Shown: positions 16,833 through 27,990, counted from the stretch's first letter. The stretch is 64,000 nt of DNA from Strongyloides papillosus (GCA_005656395.1 SRSI01000071.1:186001-250000), one strand, 5' to 3'. Program-made: numbers and translations. Notes: generated by a model not told the origin, from the letters alone.

Positions 16833-17862
16833 ATTATATATATCAAAAGTTTGTTTAGTAATCTTGTTTTTTTTTTAAATTTTTTTTCCAGTTTACAAAA
16901 TGAAAACCTCATATACACATATGTACCATCCTGAGGCTATTTTAACATAATTAGAAATAAAATTTTAAACAAAACTAAAATAATTAAATATTTTTTTTAA
17001 ATTAATATATTTCAATATTTTGGAATATTTTGTTATTAAATTTAGATTAATTAGTGTAAATGTAATTAAATTCACATGATAAAAAAAGTTGTTTTTTTTG
17101 AGTACTTTGCTATCAGCAACTATTAAATATATGACAATTTAACATTACATTAAAATGATTTATTAATATGTATTAAAACAAACCATTTGCTTTTTAATAT
17201 TTAAATTTGTTAGATAAATAAGTCTTGATAATTTTTATTTGTAAAGACCAATTTAAAGGAAAAGAATACAACATTTGATCAAGATTATTAGATCAAAAAT
17301 TAATATGTATTTATAAAAAATGAGAAAAACTTACAAATAAATATTATAAATTGTACAATTAAAATTATGACAATCAAAACAATTTACCAACATAATGAAA
17401 AATGTTAATGATAAATGATCACCTAAAATTACTTTTTATACAATATATAATATTAAAATAAGATAAAGTTTTGATATTTCAGTAAAATATTAAATAACGC
17501 AGGCGTGATATTTATTTTGATTATTGCGCTACAAACAAATATTTCTATAATTAGTTAATAAAATAAATTAACAATCTTTAAAAAATAGTTATTAGTTATA
17601 TAATAAGTAAGATGTTTAAATCAGGGTTTAAATGAAGTTAATGATATGTCATTCCATCTACATATCTGTAAATTTATAAAAATTTAGCAATCAAAGAAAG
17701 CTTGCATAATTATGCAATGTATAATAAAGATATTAATGAATAATTTTTGCATTTTATTAATATATGACATACTCGTTTTTTATACTTTATATTTTACATA
17801 TATATTATTATAGGAAATACTTTTGATATAATCATTTATCGTTATCTAATTTTGGTTGACAT
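16833..17862. other. Intergenic region, no gene seen
   Basis: This holds the 3' UTR of the calponin-like gene (AATAAA-type signal near 16960) and about 900 bases of AT-rich DNA leading to the small secreted-protein gene. No coding frame or RNA gene is recognisable. Confidence 0.5.
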
Positions 17863-18259
17863 ATGTTTATTGGAATGAACAAAAATAAATATATTATTAA
17901 AATATTCTTAGTTATTCTAATACTTTTATATTTTGAAGGTAAAAAAATTTTATTTATTTAAATTTTTCTAACAATATTAACACTTTATAGATATAGTTTA
18001 TTCAGTTTCACTCCTAGAAGCATATAATATACGTAAACAAGTACGTAATGATTTAGATGCCCCAAGACATATATATAAAACACCACAAACAATTGGAAGA
18101 GATATTGAAAATACACCTAGTCTCTTTATTGGTGATAATGGTGAATTTTTTGTTGCACCACCGGTAAATAAATTAAAACAGTATTTGGAGTTAGCAAAAG
18201 AAAGAATTGATTTTGAAAAGGAATATCACCATAGGCACGCGCGATTACCTACTAATTAA
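17863..18259 (+). CDS. Small secreted protein A, unknown family
   Basis: Exons 17863-17938 and 17991-18259, with a 52-base intron (gtaaaa...ctttatag) and a phase-1 junction, give 114 residues. Exon 1 encodes a short basic start (MFIGMNKNKY) and a hydrophobic stretch (IIKIFLVILILLYF), so it is read as a signal peptide or anchor. The mature part has no cysteine. It begins DIVYSVSLLEAYN, contains LDAPRHIYKTPQTIGRD and FIGDNGEFFVAPP, and ends in a charged, probably helical segment rich in Lys, Glu, Arg and His. I do not recognise a domain. Base and codon use match neighbouring genes. Its signal exon, intron position and early mature motif resemble those of the next gene (19001-19228), suggesting tandem duplication. 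Function is unknown; secretion is an inference from the N terminus. Confidence 0.7.
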
Positions 18260-19000
18260 AAATCGGATAACTTTTAAAGGTTGTTACAAAGAAAAATTTT
18301 CCTTTTTTTATGTCAAAAAGATGTGTATTAATTATATTTAACTTTAAAGTATTATCATTAAACTACTTTTATTATTATCATAATTGTATATCAATAAATG
18401 TATATCATTTCTCTAAAATAAAAAATTCTTTAAATAATATGTATTATCTTGTTTTGAGGGTAATTATTTCACAAACCTTTTGTTTACTTTTATCTTTTTA
18501 CACAGTTAAAAATTGTTTTATTATCCTTAACACTTTTTTTTTATTTGTTTTATATACTAACAAAAATACTATTTTTGTTTTCTCATTTACAATGATTTTT
18601 TTCCAATTGTTAATTACCAAGAATTACAAAAAATAATGATTGATAATGTTATTAAATTTTCCTCGTAACAATAATTTACTATAATTATGTAAAAAAATAT
18701 AATAATGCATTAAAATTTTGTAATACCTTCGAACTTTAACTTAGTAGTATTTGTCAAATGTATGTAGATATTTTAAGTATAATAATAACAAGTTATAATG
18801 ATGATGGTTCCTTAATTAATTAGTTTATATATAAGAGGTTGTGCATGAAAGAATGACTATATTTTGCGCATTATTTAATTTTCTGTGTTCAAGAGATCAA
18901 TTTAATTGTTACACAAACGTCAATATATTTCATCATAATTTCCTTTTATTTTAGAAGACTCATCAAAACAGAAATTTTTTTGTTTTTATACTTGTTATTA
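18260..19000. other. Intergenic region between the two small secreted genes
   Basis: It probably starts with the 3' UTR of protein A. A 108-codon open frame (18310-18636, +) is almost entirely Phe, Ile, Leu, Tyr, Asn and Lys and lies in T-rich DNA, so I read it as chance. An acceptor-like site (ccttttattttag, ending at 18954) lies 46 bases before the next start codon and may be a spliced-leader addition site. Confidence 0.45.
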
Positions 19001-19228
19001 ATGATTAAAAATATGTTACTATTTACAATTGTTATATTTCTTGGGTTAAGTATATATTTTTTTAACGGTAAGTAGTGGTTTTTTTATATTTTTAAATATT
19101 GATTAATTTAAATTTTTCTAGCTGTTAAAAGTATTTCAATGGTTAGTATTTATTCTGATCCAAGATTAGATTCACATCCATTATACAAACCTTTGTCTGG
19201 TATTAACAAACATTTTCGAAACAAGTAA
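19001..19228 (+). CDS. Small secreted protein B, paralogue-like to A
   Basis: Exons 19001-19067 and 19122-19228 with a 54-base intron (gtaagt...tttctag), phase 1, give 57 residues. Exon 1 is a clean signal peptide (start MIKNMLLFTIVIFLGL). The mature peptide of about 35 residues starts AVKSISMVSIYSDPRLD, continues HPLYKPLSGINKHF and ends RNK. It has no cysteine and no clear internal dibasic site. Compared with protein A, both have a signal-only first exon, a phase-1 intron of about 50 bases directly after it, then S-[VI]-S-[LM]-[LV] and an LD...YK segment. The size would fit a secreted peptide or short effector. No known neuropeptide motif (such as RFamide) is present. The function is unknown. 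Confidence 0.68.
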
Positions 19229-19850
19229 AAATTTGTACTAAGCTGGAAAAAATATAACCAGAGGGTTATCGTAAATCTAACAATAAAAATTGTCAATTTA
19301 TATTAATTTTTATTTTAATTGACTAAGTCTAAAATGTTATTTTTATCTTCTTTTATTTTTTATCATAAAATCAATAAAATTATAGTTTACCAAATGACAA
19401 GAAATTATTTTAATTTTTGTAGAAAGGATAAAAAGTTTTTAAAAAAAATATATTAATTGGTTTTTTTGTTAATAATAATGTTATGATGATTTTTAATATT
19501 TGAAAGATATTATTTTCAGGGTTGATTGCCTATCAACTTTTTAATTTTTTCAACAAAACATGTTTTAATTATGAAGTCTTTATTCGATATAAAAGAGAAA
19601 GTTATTAGAGTGCAAATATGGTTTAATAAAAATTTTTCAATCCATCAATTTTTATACCGGATTACATTTTGTAAAACAATTAGAGATCATAGTTTTAAAA
19701 TCATACCATTTTCCTAGAGAGTTATCCTGGATTTTTGTTTTATAGAACCTAATTTATATAATCATTTGAGGTAAAATTTAATTGTTTATTCATAAATAGT
19801 TATATTAATCATAAATTTGTGTGAATTTCACTATCATTTTAGATTTTACA
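19229..19850. other. Intergenic region, no gene seen
   Basis: T- and A-rich DNA between small secreted protein B and the DB-module gene. A 63-codon open frame at 19526-19717 lacks any signal peptide or motif and is treated as chance. Confidence 0.45.
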
Positions 19851-21213
19851 ATGATAATTTTATTGATAACTTATTTACTAAATATGTTTGTTAATTGTCA
19901 AGTTAAGGTAAATTAATAAATAAATATTATACCGTTTCGTTTTAATTATAATATTTTTAATAAAAAAAATTTAATTTTTCAGTCTTCTTTTGATCAAGAG
20001 AAATTTCGAAGTTTAGATAAATTTGTCTTATATAGAAGTAACGAAAATTTGTTGTATAATAAGGATGGTAAGATAAATTTTTGATTGATAAGATGGTTTT
20101 TGCAGGTATTGAAGGAAGAAGGAGAAAGGATATGTCAGAATTAAACTATTTTAATAATGAAACCAATATTTTATCCAAAGATTTCTTTGGTAATAATTAT
20201 AATCCAAATCAATTTATAATTTATGCCCCAATAAAAGGTAAACAAGTGTTTACTCGTATAAAGTATGGTAGTGAAGCTAGTTTTGATAAAAGTAAGCTAC
20301 ATTAATTAATTGTTTACTTAGTATATCATAATTTTAGAAGGTAAAACTAGAACGGCAAATAAAAATTTAAAAACTAAAAATAAAAAGATAATAAAAGTTA
20401 AGGAAAAGAGTAGTTATTCAATGACAACCAATGAAAATTTTGAATTGTCAAAAAATGAGTTTCCTGATGGTAATGAACTAGAATATTTATCAAAATCAAA
20501 AGGTGTTCTTCCAATACCGCGTAGACCAAAATTTTATAATGAAGACAAAATATTTTTAACTAATAAAACAAAACAAGTTACAGTAAAGAAAAAAGTTTTA
20601 GATTTTATTGAAAGACTGACTACGACAACATTTAAATTACCAACAAAATCATTAACTAGAATAATTCCATTATCAATTGTTAGTGGAAAAGAAAATTTTT
20701 ATGATAGGGAGAATTCATTTACGACGGCTGATGAAGCTTTATCTACATGTTGTGTTAGAAAAGGAATAAGTCATGATTGTCAACAGTTATGTTCATTTAA
20801 AGAAATATCAGATAAAACGGTAAATAGACGTTTAATGTTTTTGTATAATGTTACACATATACCTTCTACTATGTTACTTGACCCATTTTTTAAATTTAAC
20901 ATTTTAGTTAGTTCAAGCAGTTTTGACAAACAAATGTCCAAATGGAGAATTAAAAGGAGTATTTGAGTGTGCCAATAATGGAGATGATCATACAAAATGT
21001 TGCTTTGATCAAAATGTTCACCTTATTAATAATGGACAATGTATGGCATTTTGTTCAAAAGTATCTACTCCAATAACAGATGTCTTACAGTATTTTATAT
21101 GTTTACAAGTGTTTGAAAAAATTAAAAATTGTTATATATCTAATTTAAACTTAGTTAATAGTCATAGAATGCCATCAAAATTGAGGAATAAGTCATATGA
21201 ATTACATCAATAA
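19851..21213 (+). CDS. Secreted DB-module protein
   Basis: Five exons, 19851-19907, 19983-20067, 20106-20291, 20338-20819 and 20908-21213, give 371 residues; introns are only 38-88 bases. Exon 1 is a signal peptide (MIILLITYLLNMFVNC). The middle 220 residues are basic and low-complexity without a recognised fold. The C-terminal part, from about residue 247 to 345, fits the DB module of secreted nematode proteins: TCCVRKGISHDC, then QQLCSFKEISDKT, joined by splicing to LVQAVLTNKCP, then FECANNGDDHTKCC and NGQCMAFCSK. The paired CC residues, the DHxxCC motif and Cys spacing are diagnostic. The last intron (20820-20907) is required; without it the module is broken by a false 61-base extension ending at 20966. 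Such proteins are presumed extracellular, and their molecular role is not established. Confidence 0.82.
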
Positions 21214-22607
21214 TTTTTATGATTAAATATTTTAAATATGTTTATAGTTCAAAGACATCACAAATTCAATTTTACCATTGTACTTCAAAATAACTAACTT
21301 TTATATAAATTTATAACCAAATGTCATATTTCTATTTTTAAACAATTCCAATATTTTTCTGCTAAAAATTTGTAAAATATTTTTTATTTTCTATATTTGT
21401 CTTTAATATTGATAGAATTTTTTTATTGTATTTGTAGAAACATTAATATAAAAATTTTACACATCATCAGATAACAACAAAAAAAATGTTACAAATGCAA
21501 CCTCATGAGATTTAAATCATTGCCAATGCATGTATGTTAACTTAACTTTTCAACACATTTGTAAAAAGTAGCTTTTTAAAACTTTGAAATGTTATAATTA
21601 TTTGTAACTTTTAAAAACTGTTTAAATAAGTTTTGAAATATTCAACAAAATTATATTTATGACATATTTAATTTTGACAAAATTTTTAATTTAAAAAAAC
21701 CTTTTTCTTTAATTATAGTTTATGTTTACTGTTTGGTTTTAATACATAAATACAATCGGCCTAAATATAATTCTTATTCTTACATGATTTTAAAGTAAAA
21801 AGATTTTTGTAGAAAAAATGTTTTTTAATTATATTTTTGTTAATTAATGTGTGACAGTTTGTCAATTTTCAGACTGTAGATTAGTAATTTTTGACATTAT
21901 ATTTTTTTAAAATCAATTTGTCTAATAAAATTCATGTTTATATACTAGTTAATAATATTAATATGACACTTTTTACTGTTATTATTATATACCATAAATT
22001 TTTAATACATACATTTGTTGTTTTAATACATTTTATTTAAAAATTAGATATTAATGAAGAAAGTGATTAAATAATACGCAATTATTTTTATCTTTTTGAT
22101 AAGATTATTTAATGAATGTATCATCTATTACAATATTTTATTTCAATATAATTTAATTTTAAAAAAAAGAAGCTTAAATCAATTAAGTATCAAAAATTAT
22201 TTAGTATTATTTAAACGTCTTTGTAGTAAAACTGCTTTTTTGAAAATTTTTTTAAATGATTTAGAGAATTGTTTTATATATAATGAATTATTTATCAAAT
22301 CACAGTCAATTGGTATAATTAAATTGTATTAATATGTAGTGGTATAAAAATATTTTATCTAGAATAATCGTTATATTATTAATAGTAAATTATATCATTG
22401 ATTTATATTATTGTTGTACTTTGGTATTAAAAGTTTTAATATCTTGAATTGTACAAAAAATTTATGCTTCAATTACTGTCTACAATAGTTATATTTTAAA
22501 ATACATTTATTATATAAATATTATAGATTTCTTGGATGTTTTAATACTTCAATTATTCTATTTTTATAAGGACGTTAAACAAAAAAATTATTAAACAAAA
22601 CATAAAA
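21214..22607. other. Intergenic region, no gene seen
   Basis: About 1.4 kb of AT-rich DNA. A 78-codon open frame at 22096-22332 (+) has a plain Leu/Ile/Asn/Lys composition and no flanking splice or motif evidence; not called. Confidence 0.45.
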
Positions 22608-23004
22608 ATGCTTCAACATATCGAAGATTTTAGAAATGATTTTAACAAACTTGTTCAGTGTATTGAAAAATTAAGAGGTATGTTTAAACATTAAAGTTTT
22701 ATTTTATTTAGCTAACAAAAAAAATTTTAATTCTTCTAAAATTAATTGACAGTATTTTACATTATATAAGAAATATTTTTATACAAAACTTTTAAAAAAT
22801 TATTACAAATATAAATTTTTTATTTATTTACTTTCAGAAAGAGCAGACAAATTACGGGAAGAGAACAAAGAATTAAAAAAGCATATATGTAACTTAAAGA
22901 AAGGAAATTTTCTTTATGAAGAAATGGTAAATGAAAATAAAATGTTAAAAGAGAAAATTTTGATGCTTCAGAAAGGTTTTGAAAATCAGAGTAATTCCCA
23001 ATGA
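22608..23004 (+). CDS. Short coiled-coil protein, unknown family
   Basis: Exons 22608-22677 and 22838-23004 with a 160-base intron (gtatgt...ctttcag) and phase-1 junction give 78 residues. Almost the whole chain looks like one coiled coil: DFRNDFNKLVQCIEKLRE, then RADKLREENKELKKHICNL, then MVNENKMLKEKILMLQKG, with Leu/Ile/Val at heptad spacing and many Lys/Glu. There is no signal peptide and no basic DNA-binding region, so it is not a complete bZIP. Length and pattern would suit a small structural or adaptor subunit (for example of a centrosomal, kinetochore or vesicle complex), but nothing identifies one. The open frame on the opposite strand (22820-23011) is its shadow. Confidence 0.65.
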
Positions 23005-24394
23005 GATACAAACTTAAAGTGAAGATGGAAAGATTTATTCATTTTTAACTAACTACAAAAATAACATAAAATTAATTATTTTTTTTTTAACTTTTTTGTT
23101 CTTACATAATTGGCAAATTTTTTATAAATCCTTTTTTAAAATAAATATGAAAGATCTTTTCGTAAAATGTAGGAGTATTCGTAGAAAGTATTAAAGTTTT
23201 CTAATAAGTGTCAGTGTAAAATTTTTTTCAAACACAAATTAAAAACTTTTTTAACTTTAAAATAATTAATTGTCTTAACATTTAATTAAATATTATATTT
23301 ACACATTAAATTAACTTTCTCAATTCATATGGGTTATTTTTATATAAACCGTGTTTTTTTAGTATTTTTGATATACTTACTTATCACTATTCCTAAACAT
23401 ACAGTTAACTGTTTATATTTCTTTGTTTTTTTTAAATGTAATATTTATATGTACACAAGAAGATAAAGACAAAAAAATATTCATTTGAGATTCTTTTTTT
23501 ACTCTTCAAAAAAATAAAAGTCTTATTTAATATTACAATGAGAAAAATGTCTTTTCACTCATTCAAATGGAGGTAGAAATGAAGATGAAGAAAGAATATA
23601 TATCCCACGCAAGTAATTATTTTATATAGTATATATATCTAATGTAAAGACAAACTACTCTTCATTGTTAAAAATTCGTTTACTTTAAGAAATCCCTTTA
23701 AATTGATAAAATTGTGATCTTATATTATTCTAAAAATGTTGGATACTTTATATACTTAGGTAGATAAATCAACAGATATTATAATTACAATGTATTACTA
23801 TCAGTGCGTTAGCTTACAATAGCTATAAATATACCATTAATATGTTACTATAAACATACATTTGTATATCTTAAATCTTCTTCTCTCTCACTTAACTAAT
23901 TTTTCTTTCACATCTTTTACCTATTTATTGAAAAATTTACTTTACGAATATATATTATATCTTAATGTATGTTAGAATTTACCTACCAAAAGTTTATTTT
24001 TATCGTTGTGAAGACAAAATGAAAAGTTTACACACAACATTTAACTGTTTGTGATAAAATACTTAGCTAAAGTAGATAAAATTTTGTGATTATTATAAGT
24101 TTTTGAAATGTTCATATAACTTACTTTTATTTTATAAATTACAAGGAATAAGTATTCTTAATTAGTTTGTGAGGATATTAGATGTGCGTAAAAATTTTGT
24201 TACAAATTATTCTTTTAAAAAGTTTAAGCGTTTTAAGTGATGTAATAATTTATATATTAATTAATTCTTAATAGTTAAATGATAAATGTGTATATAATTA
24301 ATTTCTCTCTTTATCACTCTTATTTCATTTTTTATTTTACTTTATACTAATTGAATTTTTCCAATTTAGGGTAATTTTATAATAATAATCAGAA
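23005..24394. other. Intergenic region, no gene seen
   Basis: About 1.4 kb of AT-rich DNA ahead of the acidic membrane-protein gene. A pyrimidine-rich ctctctcact run near 23882 and short T-tracts are the only notable features. Confidence 0.45.
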
Positions 24395-25559
24395 ATGAAG
24401 TATTTTCTATTTGCTGTAACTTCTTTAATGTTGTTGCCATCATTAAATGCTAAAATTTGTCCACTTGAAAATCATTATGTTTGTAATAAAGATGTATCAA
24501 GACATTCTTGTGTTTGTGCTTTAATAAAAAGTGAAGTAAGGATGCAATATTCAACATTTATTATATTAATAAACTTTTTTAGGAACCAGCTCCAGAAAAA
24601 AGTTGTAATTTGGTCGCAAACATTGTTAACAACGAATTTGAAGCTTCCTCTATTACATTTAACTTAGATGATTCTTCAGAACAATTTAATACTTTTCCAG
24701 AAGTGGCTTTTAAAAAAGAGATTGCCTCAGCACTTAAAGTTAAAGTGGTATGTTATAATTTTTAAATAAACAAAAATCAAATATTCTCACTACTCTTCAT
24801 TGATTTTTAAAAAAATCTTCTTTTTTTTAGTCAGATATTGTTATTGTTCGTTTGCGATGCACTGATAGTGATAAAAAGTTAACTGTTCAATTTCTTATTC
24901 TTAAAGAGAATAATACAGTTATGCAAATCAATGTATCAACTTTAAAAACTATTTTAAGTAAAAAAAAAGGGCTAAAATCATTACCAAAAGTAGTTACTGA
25001 AGAAGAGGAAGAGGATGATGATGATAAGAGTGAAAAAAAGGAATCTAATGATAGTAAAGATGAATCAGATGAGGATGATGATGGAAAAGTAGAAAAAACA
25101 GAAGAAAATGATGACGATAGTAACAAAGACGATTCTGTAGAAGACGACAAAGATGATGATAAGGATGATAGTTCAAATGAAAAAGAAGATTCAAAGGATG
25201 ATGATGATGAAAAAGACGATAATGACGATGATGATAGCGAGAAAAGTAATGATAATGATGATAGTGATGATGACGACGAATCTAAAGAAGTAGTATTATA
25301 TGAACAAAATGATTTTATTGATTCAGATATTATTGTTAAAAAAATGAAAACAATGGGACATTTATCTCAAATAGCTGAATTAGATGTAGATGAAATTCAA
25401 GTTGTTAAAAATCTGTTTGATATTGAAAATGATACAGGCAATTTTATTTTATTTGTTCAAGCCGTTTTTCTTATCGTTGCAGTTATAATGACATGTGTTT
25501 GTGGATGTTATATGTCATGCAGAAAGAGTGAATATTCTGATGACCTTCAAAAGGTTTAA
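24395..25559 (+). CDS. Type I membrane protein with long acidic tract
   Basis: Exons 24395-24535, 24583-24747 and 24831-25559, with introns of 47 and 83 bases and phase-0 joins, give 344 residues. A signal peptide (MKYFLFAVTSLMLLPSLNA) precedes a small Cys cluster (CPLENHYVC, HSCVC). Next comes an ectodomain of about 100 residues (NEFEASSITFNLDD; VAFKKEIASALKVKVSDIVI) that could be a SEA-like fold, although that is only an impression. Residues about 159-256 are nearly pure Asp, Glu, Ser, Lys and Asn. A membrane-proximal segment leads to a transmembrane helix (about 306-328, ILFVQAVFLIVAVIMTC) and a short Cys/Arg-containing tail (CRKSEYSDDLQKV). I do not recognise the family. The acidic stretch may bind calcium or cationic partners outside the cell. 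Its GAT/GAA-rich DNA gives a Ser-rich false frame on the other strand (24887-25150). Confidence 0.78.
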
Positions 25560-26164
25560 TTTTTTTTTGAATATCCCAAAATATGCATAATGTTTTTTTT
25601 TCTTTAAGAAATTAATCATCTTTTTTGCTAGTACATCTTTTAATTTTTTTTGTTTGAATTATCATAATTCATTTAGAAGACCATTCATCGTATGTGATTT
25701 TTTTTTCATGTATTTCCGATATAAAATGAATTTTATAAGTTTTTCTTTTATATTTTTTATGTTATTATTATTACATTAGTTTTTTATTAACTAATATTAA
25801 TTTTTAAAGAAAATTATTTTAACATTATAAATTTATACATTCTATTTTATGTAAATAATCTTGAATAATGTGAATAGCTAATTTACAATAACTTTTCATA
25901 CATAATTAATGATATCATAAAAATTTTCCTAAGGATTGTAAACAATAATCATAATAAAGGAATTTTTTTCTCTTATAATAATAAGTGTTTGATATGATTT
26001 CTAATAAATTTAACATAAATAAGGTAGTAAAATTTTTATAAACTTTAGAGATAATTTGTCTAAAAAAAATTGTGAACTTCGATTTTTAGTGTTAAAAAAC
26101 ATTATTATTCTTTATGTTTTTATAGTAGAAAAAGTTATTTGTTTATTTTTTCATTATTATAGGA
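25560..26164. other. Intergenic region, no gene seen
   Basis: T-rich 3' flank of the acidic membrane-protein gene and upstream DNA of the next. It ends in an acceptor-like sequence two bases before the next ATG. Confidence 0.5.
26151..26162 (+). other. Probable spliced-leader acceptor
   Basis: The sequence tcattattatag, preceded by a T-run, matches the splice acceptors used elsewhere in this window. It ends two bases before the start codon at 26165 with no plausible upstream coding exon. That fits trans-splicing of a nematode spliced leader onto an outron. It also supports 26165 as the true start. Confidence 0.45.
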
Positions 26165-27402
26165 ATGGTATTATGTATAATTATACTAGTAATGTCAATT
26201 TTTGACTTATCATATTGTCAATACGAAACTGTAAGTTTTGTTTTATAAATTTAGGAAACATTATTATTTTAGAATACATCAATTAAAAATAATGATGAAT
26301 TTATTGATGCTTCTAATCCGAGGGTAAACCCAAATAGAGATAGTGTTGAAAAAGAATTATTTCCATCAATCATACATTGTGAAACATTAGGAACAACATA
26401 TGAGATGTTCTTCTATAATAGTACATTTATGAATTGTGCACCAGCTCAATGGAATTGTGAGTATGATGATGTAATATTATTACCAAATAAAACTATAGCA
26501 CATTGTTATAATAGGAGAAATGTCGGTGTTGAATGTTTATATGGTGGTTTCAAACCAATGCTAAAATGTAGACATGGGCATGAAAAATGTGGAACAAGTT
26601 TTTTTAATTGTAAAGAAAAAAAGCCAAGAAAAGTTGTTGAATATTCTGATTCTTTTCTTATTAAATTAGGAAAAGCAGTTATGTCGAAAAATATTTCTGT
26701 TGATGTTGGGTTGTTAGAAAAAATTAAACAAGCTGATGATAGAAGAATATCACAAAATATTAGTGAAATATATTATTTAGAAGACAGGGTAACTGTAGAA
26801 GAAGATAAATTGACACACATTGATGACAAAAAGTTACAAGATAATTTAAATACAGATGATTATACAATTAATTTTGTTCGTTCATTAGAATTTAGAGAAA
26901 CTACAATACCTTCTATAATACCTACAACATCAATAACAACTATGGGTAAGATATTGTGCTTAAATTTTAAAAACTTTTCTTGGAGAAATTAGAATTAATA
27001 ATACAAAAGTTTTATTAAATAATTAATATTTTAAAAAATTTATTTTTAGATTATTTATCAAATAAGAATATATTTAATGATACAACCAAAAGTAGAAATA
27101 TATCATACAGTAATTTAAATGAATCTTTACATAAAACAACTACAATAAATTATAAGGTCAATAAAGCAGCTGAATGTTCTTTAATTATGGTAAAGATAAA
27201 TAACATTACGAGGAATCCAATAAAAAGTATTTTATTAATAATTTTATGTATAATTATTAATCTAATCTTAATTTTTATATGCTGTAAAATATATAGAAAA
27301 GTAACATATGTTTATGAAGTTTCAGAACATCAAATGTTAATGACTCAAAATATAAATTCAAAAATAGTTACAAATCGAAATTTTAATTCCGATTATTTTT
27401 AG
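26165..27402 (+). CDS. Cys-rich type I membrane protein, unknown family
   Basis: Exons 26165-26230, 26273-26945 and 27050-27402 give 363 residues; the first intron is only 42 bases. Exon 1 is a signal peptide (MVLCIIILVMSIFDLSYC). Residues about 50-130 hold a compact Cys-rich domain (IHCETLGTTYEMFF; NCAPAQWNCEYDD; AHCYNRRNVGVECLYGG; MLKCRHGHEKCGTSFFNC) with at least nine cysteines and an N-glycosylation site (NKT). An acidic, Ser/Thr-containing stalk follows, with PSIIPTTSITT and several NxS/T sites. A transmembrane helix (about 306-327, SILLIILCIIINLILIFICC) and a 36-residue cytoplasmic tail with Tyr (YVYEVSEHQ) end the protein. It looks like a small cell-surface receptor or adhesion protein. 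I cannot name a family, and it is not evidently related in sequence to its acidic neighbour despite the shared topology. Confidence 0.75.
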
Positions 27403-27542
27403 TAGCAAATAAATTTTTTTTATATCAAACAATAAATGATAAAAAAAAATAACAATTCATAAGCAGTTCAAAAAATTTTAAAATTTATATTTAAAATTTT
27501 TTCGAAGATGCTCTTTTAAAAAAATTGCTCTATATGATTGAT

Positions 27543-27778
27543 GAGAAGGTGGAAATTCATTTGTCCATGGTTACCCATATTTTTTTTTAAATGCCATTTC
27601 GCTTTTCCATGGGTAACCACAGGCAAACTAATTTCCACCGTTTCTTTTTTAATTTAATTGAGGTAGGGGTCGTTGTGAATTTCGTATTCGTATATGAAGT
27701 AAATCCAATAGAAAATACAAAAATAAGTAGAAAAATGCTTTTTCGCTTACCCATGGACAAGCGAATGTCCTCCTTCCC
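27543..27778. mobile_element. Foldback/MITE-like inverted-repeat element
   Basis: Three related copies of a 28-31 base unit occur here. Copy 1 (27543-27578, +) contains GGTGGAAATT and TGGTTACCCAT. Copy 2 (27609-27639, -) is its inverted partner: the arms 27548-27578 and 27609-27639 match at 26 of 31 positions around a 30-base loop. Copy 3 (27751-27778, -) is the inverted match of the left end 27543-27570 at 23 of 28 positions. All carry ccatgg or a close variant. Terminal inverted repeats, no coding capacity and higher G+C than the flanks fit a non-autonomous DNA element. I see no clear target-site duplication. A 65-codon open frame inside (27591-27785) has no meaning I can find. Confidence 0.6.
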
Positions 27779-27990
27779 GTCATAAGATTTCTAAGTAAAA
27801 AATAAAGAATATTAATTTTCGAAAAATTTTATAAATGAAAAAATAAAATTCACAAATAACTTATTTTATAAAAGTGCACGATTATGGTCGAAACGAATTC
27901 GAAATAATAAAAATTACCTGTTAATTAGCATTCTAATTAACAAATTATCTCATTTTTTTGTATTATGTTGTAAAGGCAAGATATAATTAT

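Noticed and set aside
18310..18636. 108-codon + strand frame after small secreted protein A
   Set aside because: Almost only Phe/Ile/Leu/Tyr/Asn/Lys from T-rich DNA, overlapping the likely 3' UTR.
22096..22332. 78-codon + strand frame
   Set aside because: Plain Leu/Ile/Asn/Lys composition without flanking evidence.
24887..25150. Ser-rich minus-strand frame
   Set aside because: It is the reverse reading of the Asp/Glu repeat tract of the real gene.
27591..27785. 65-codon frame inside the foldback element
   Set aside because: Read mainly through inverted repeats; no transposase motif or homology recognised.
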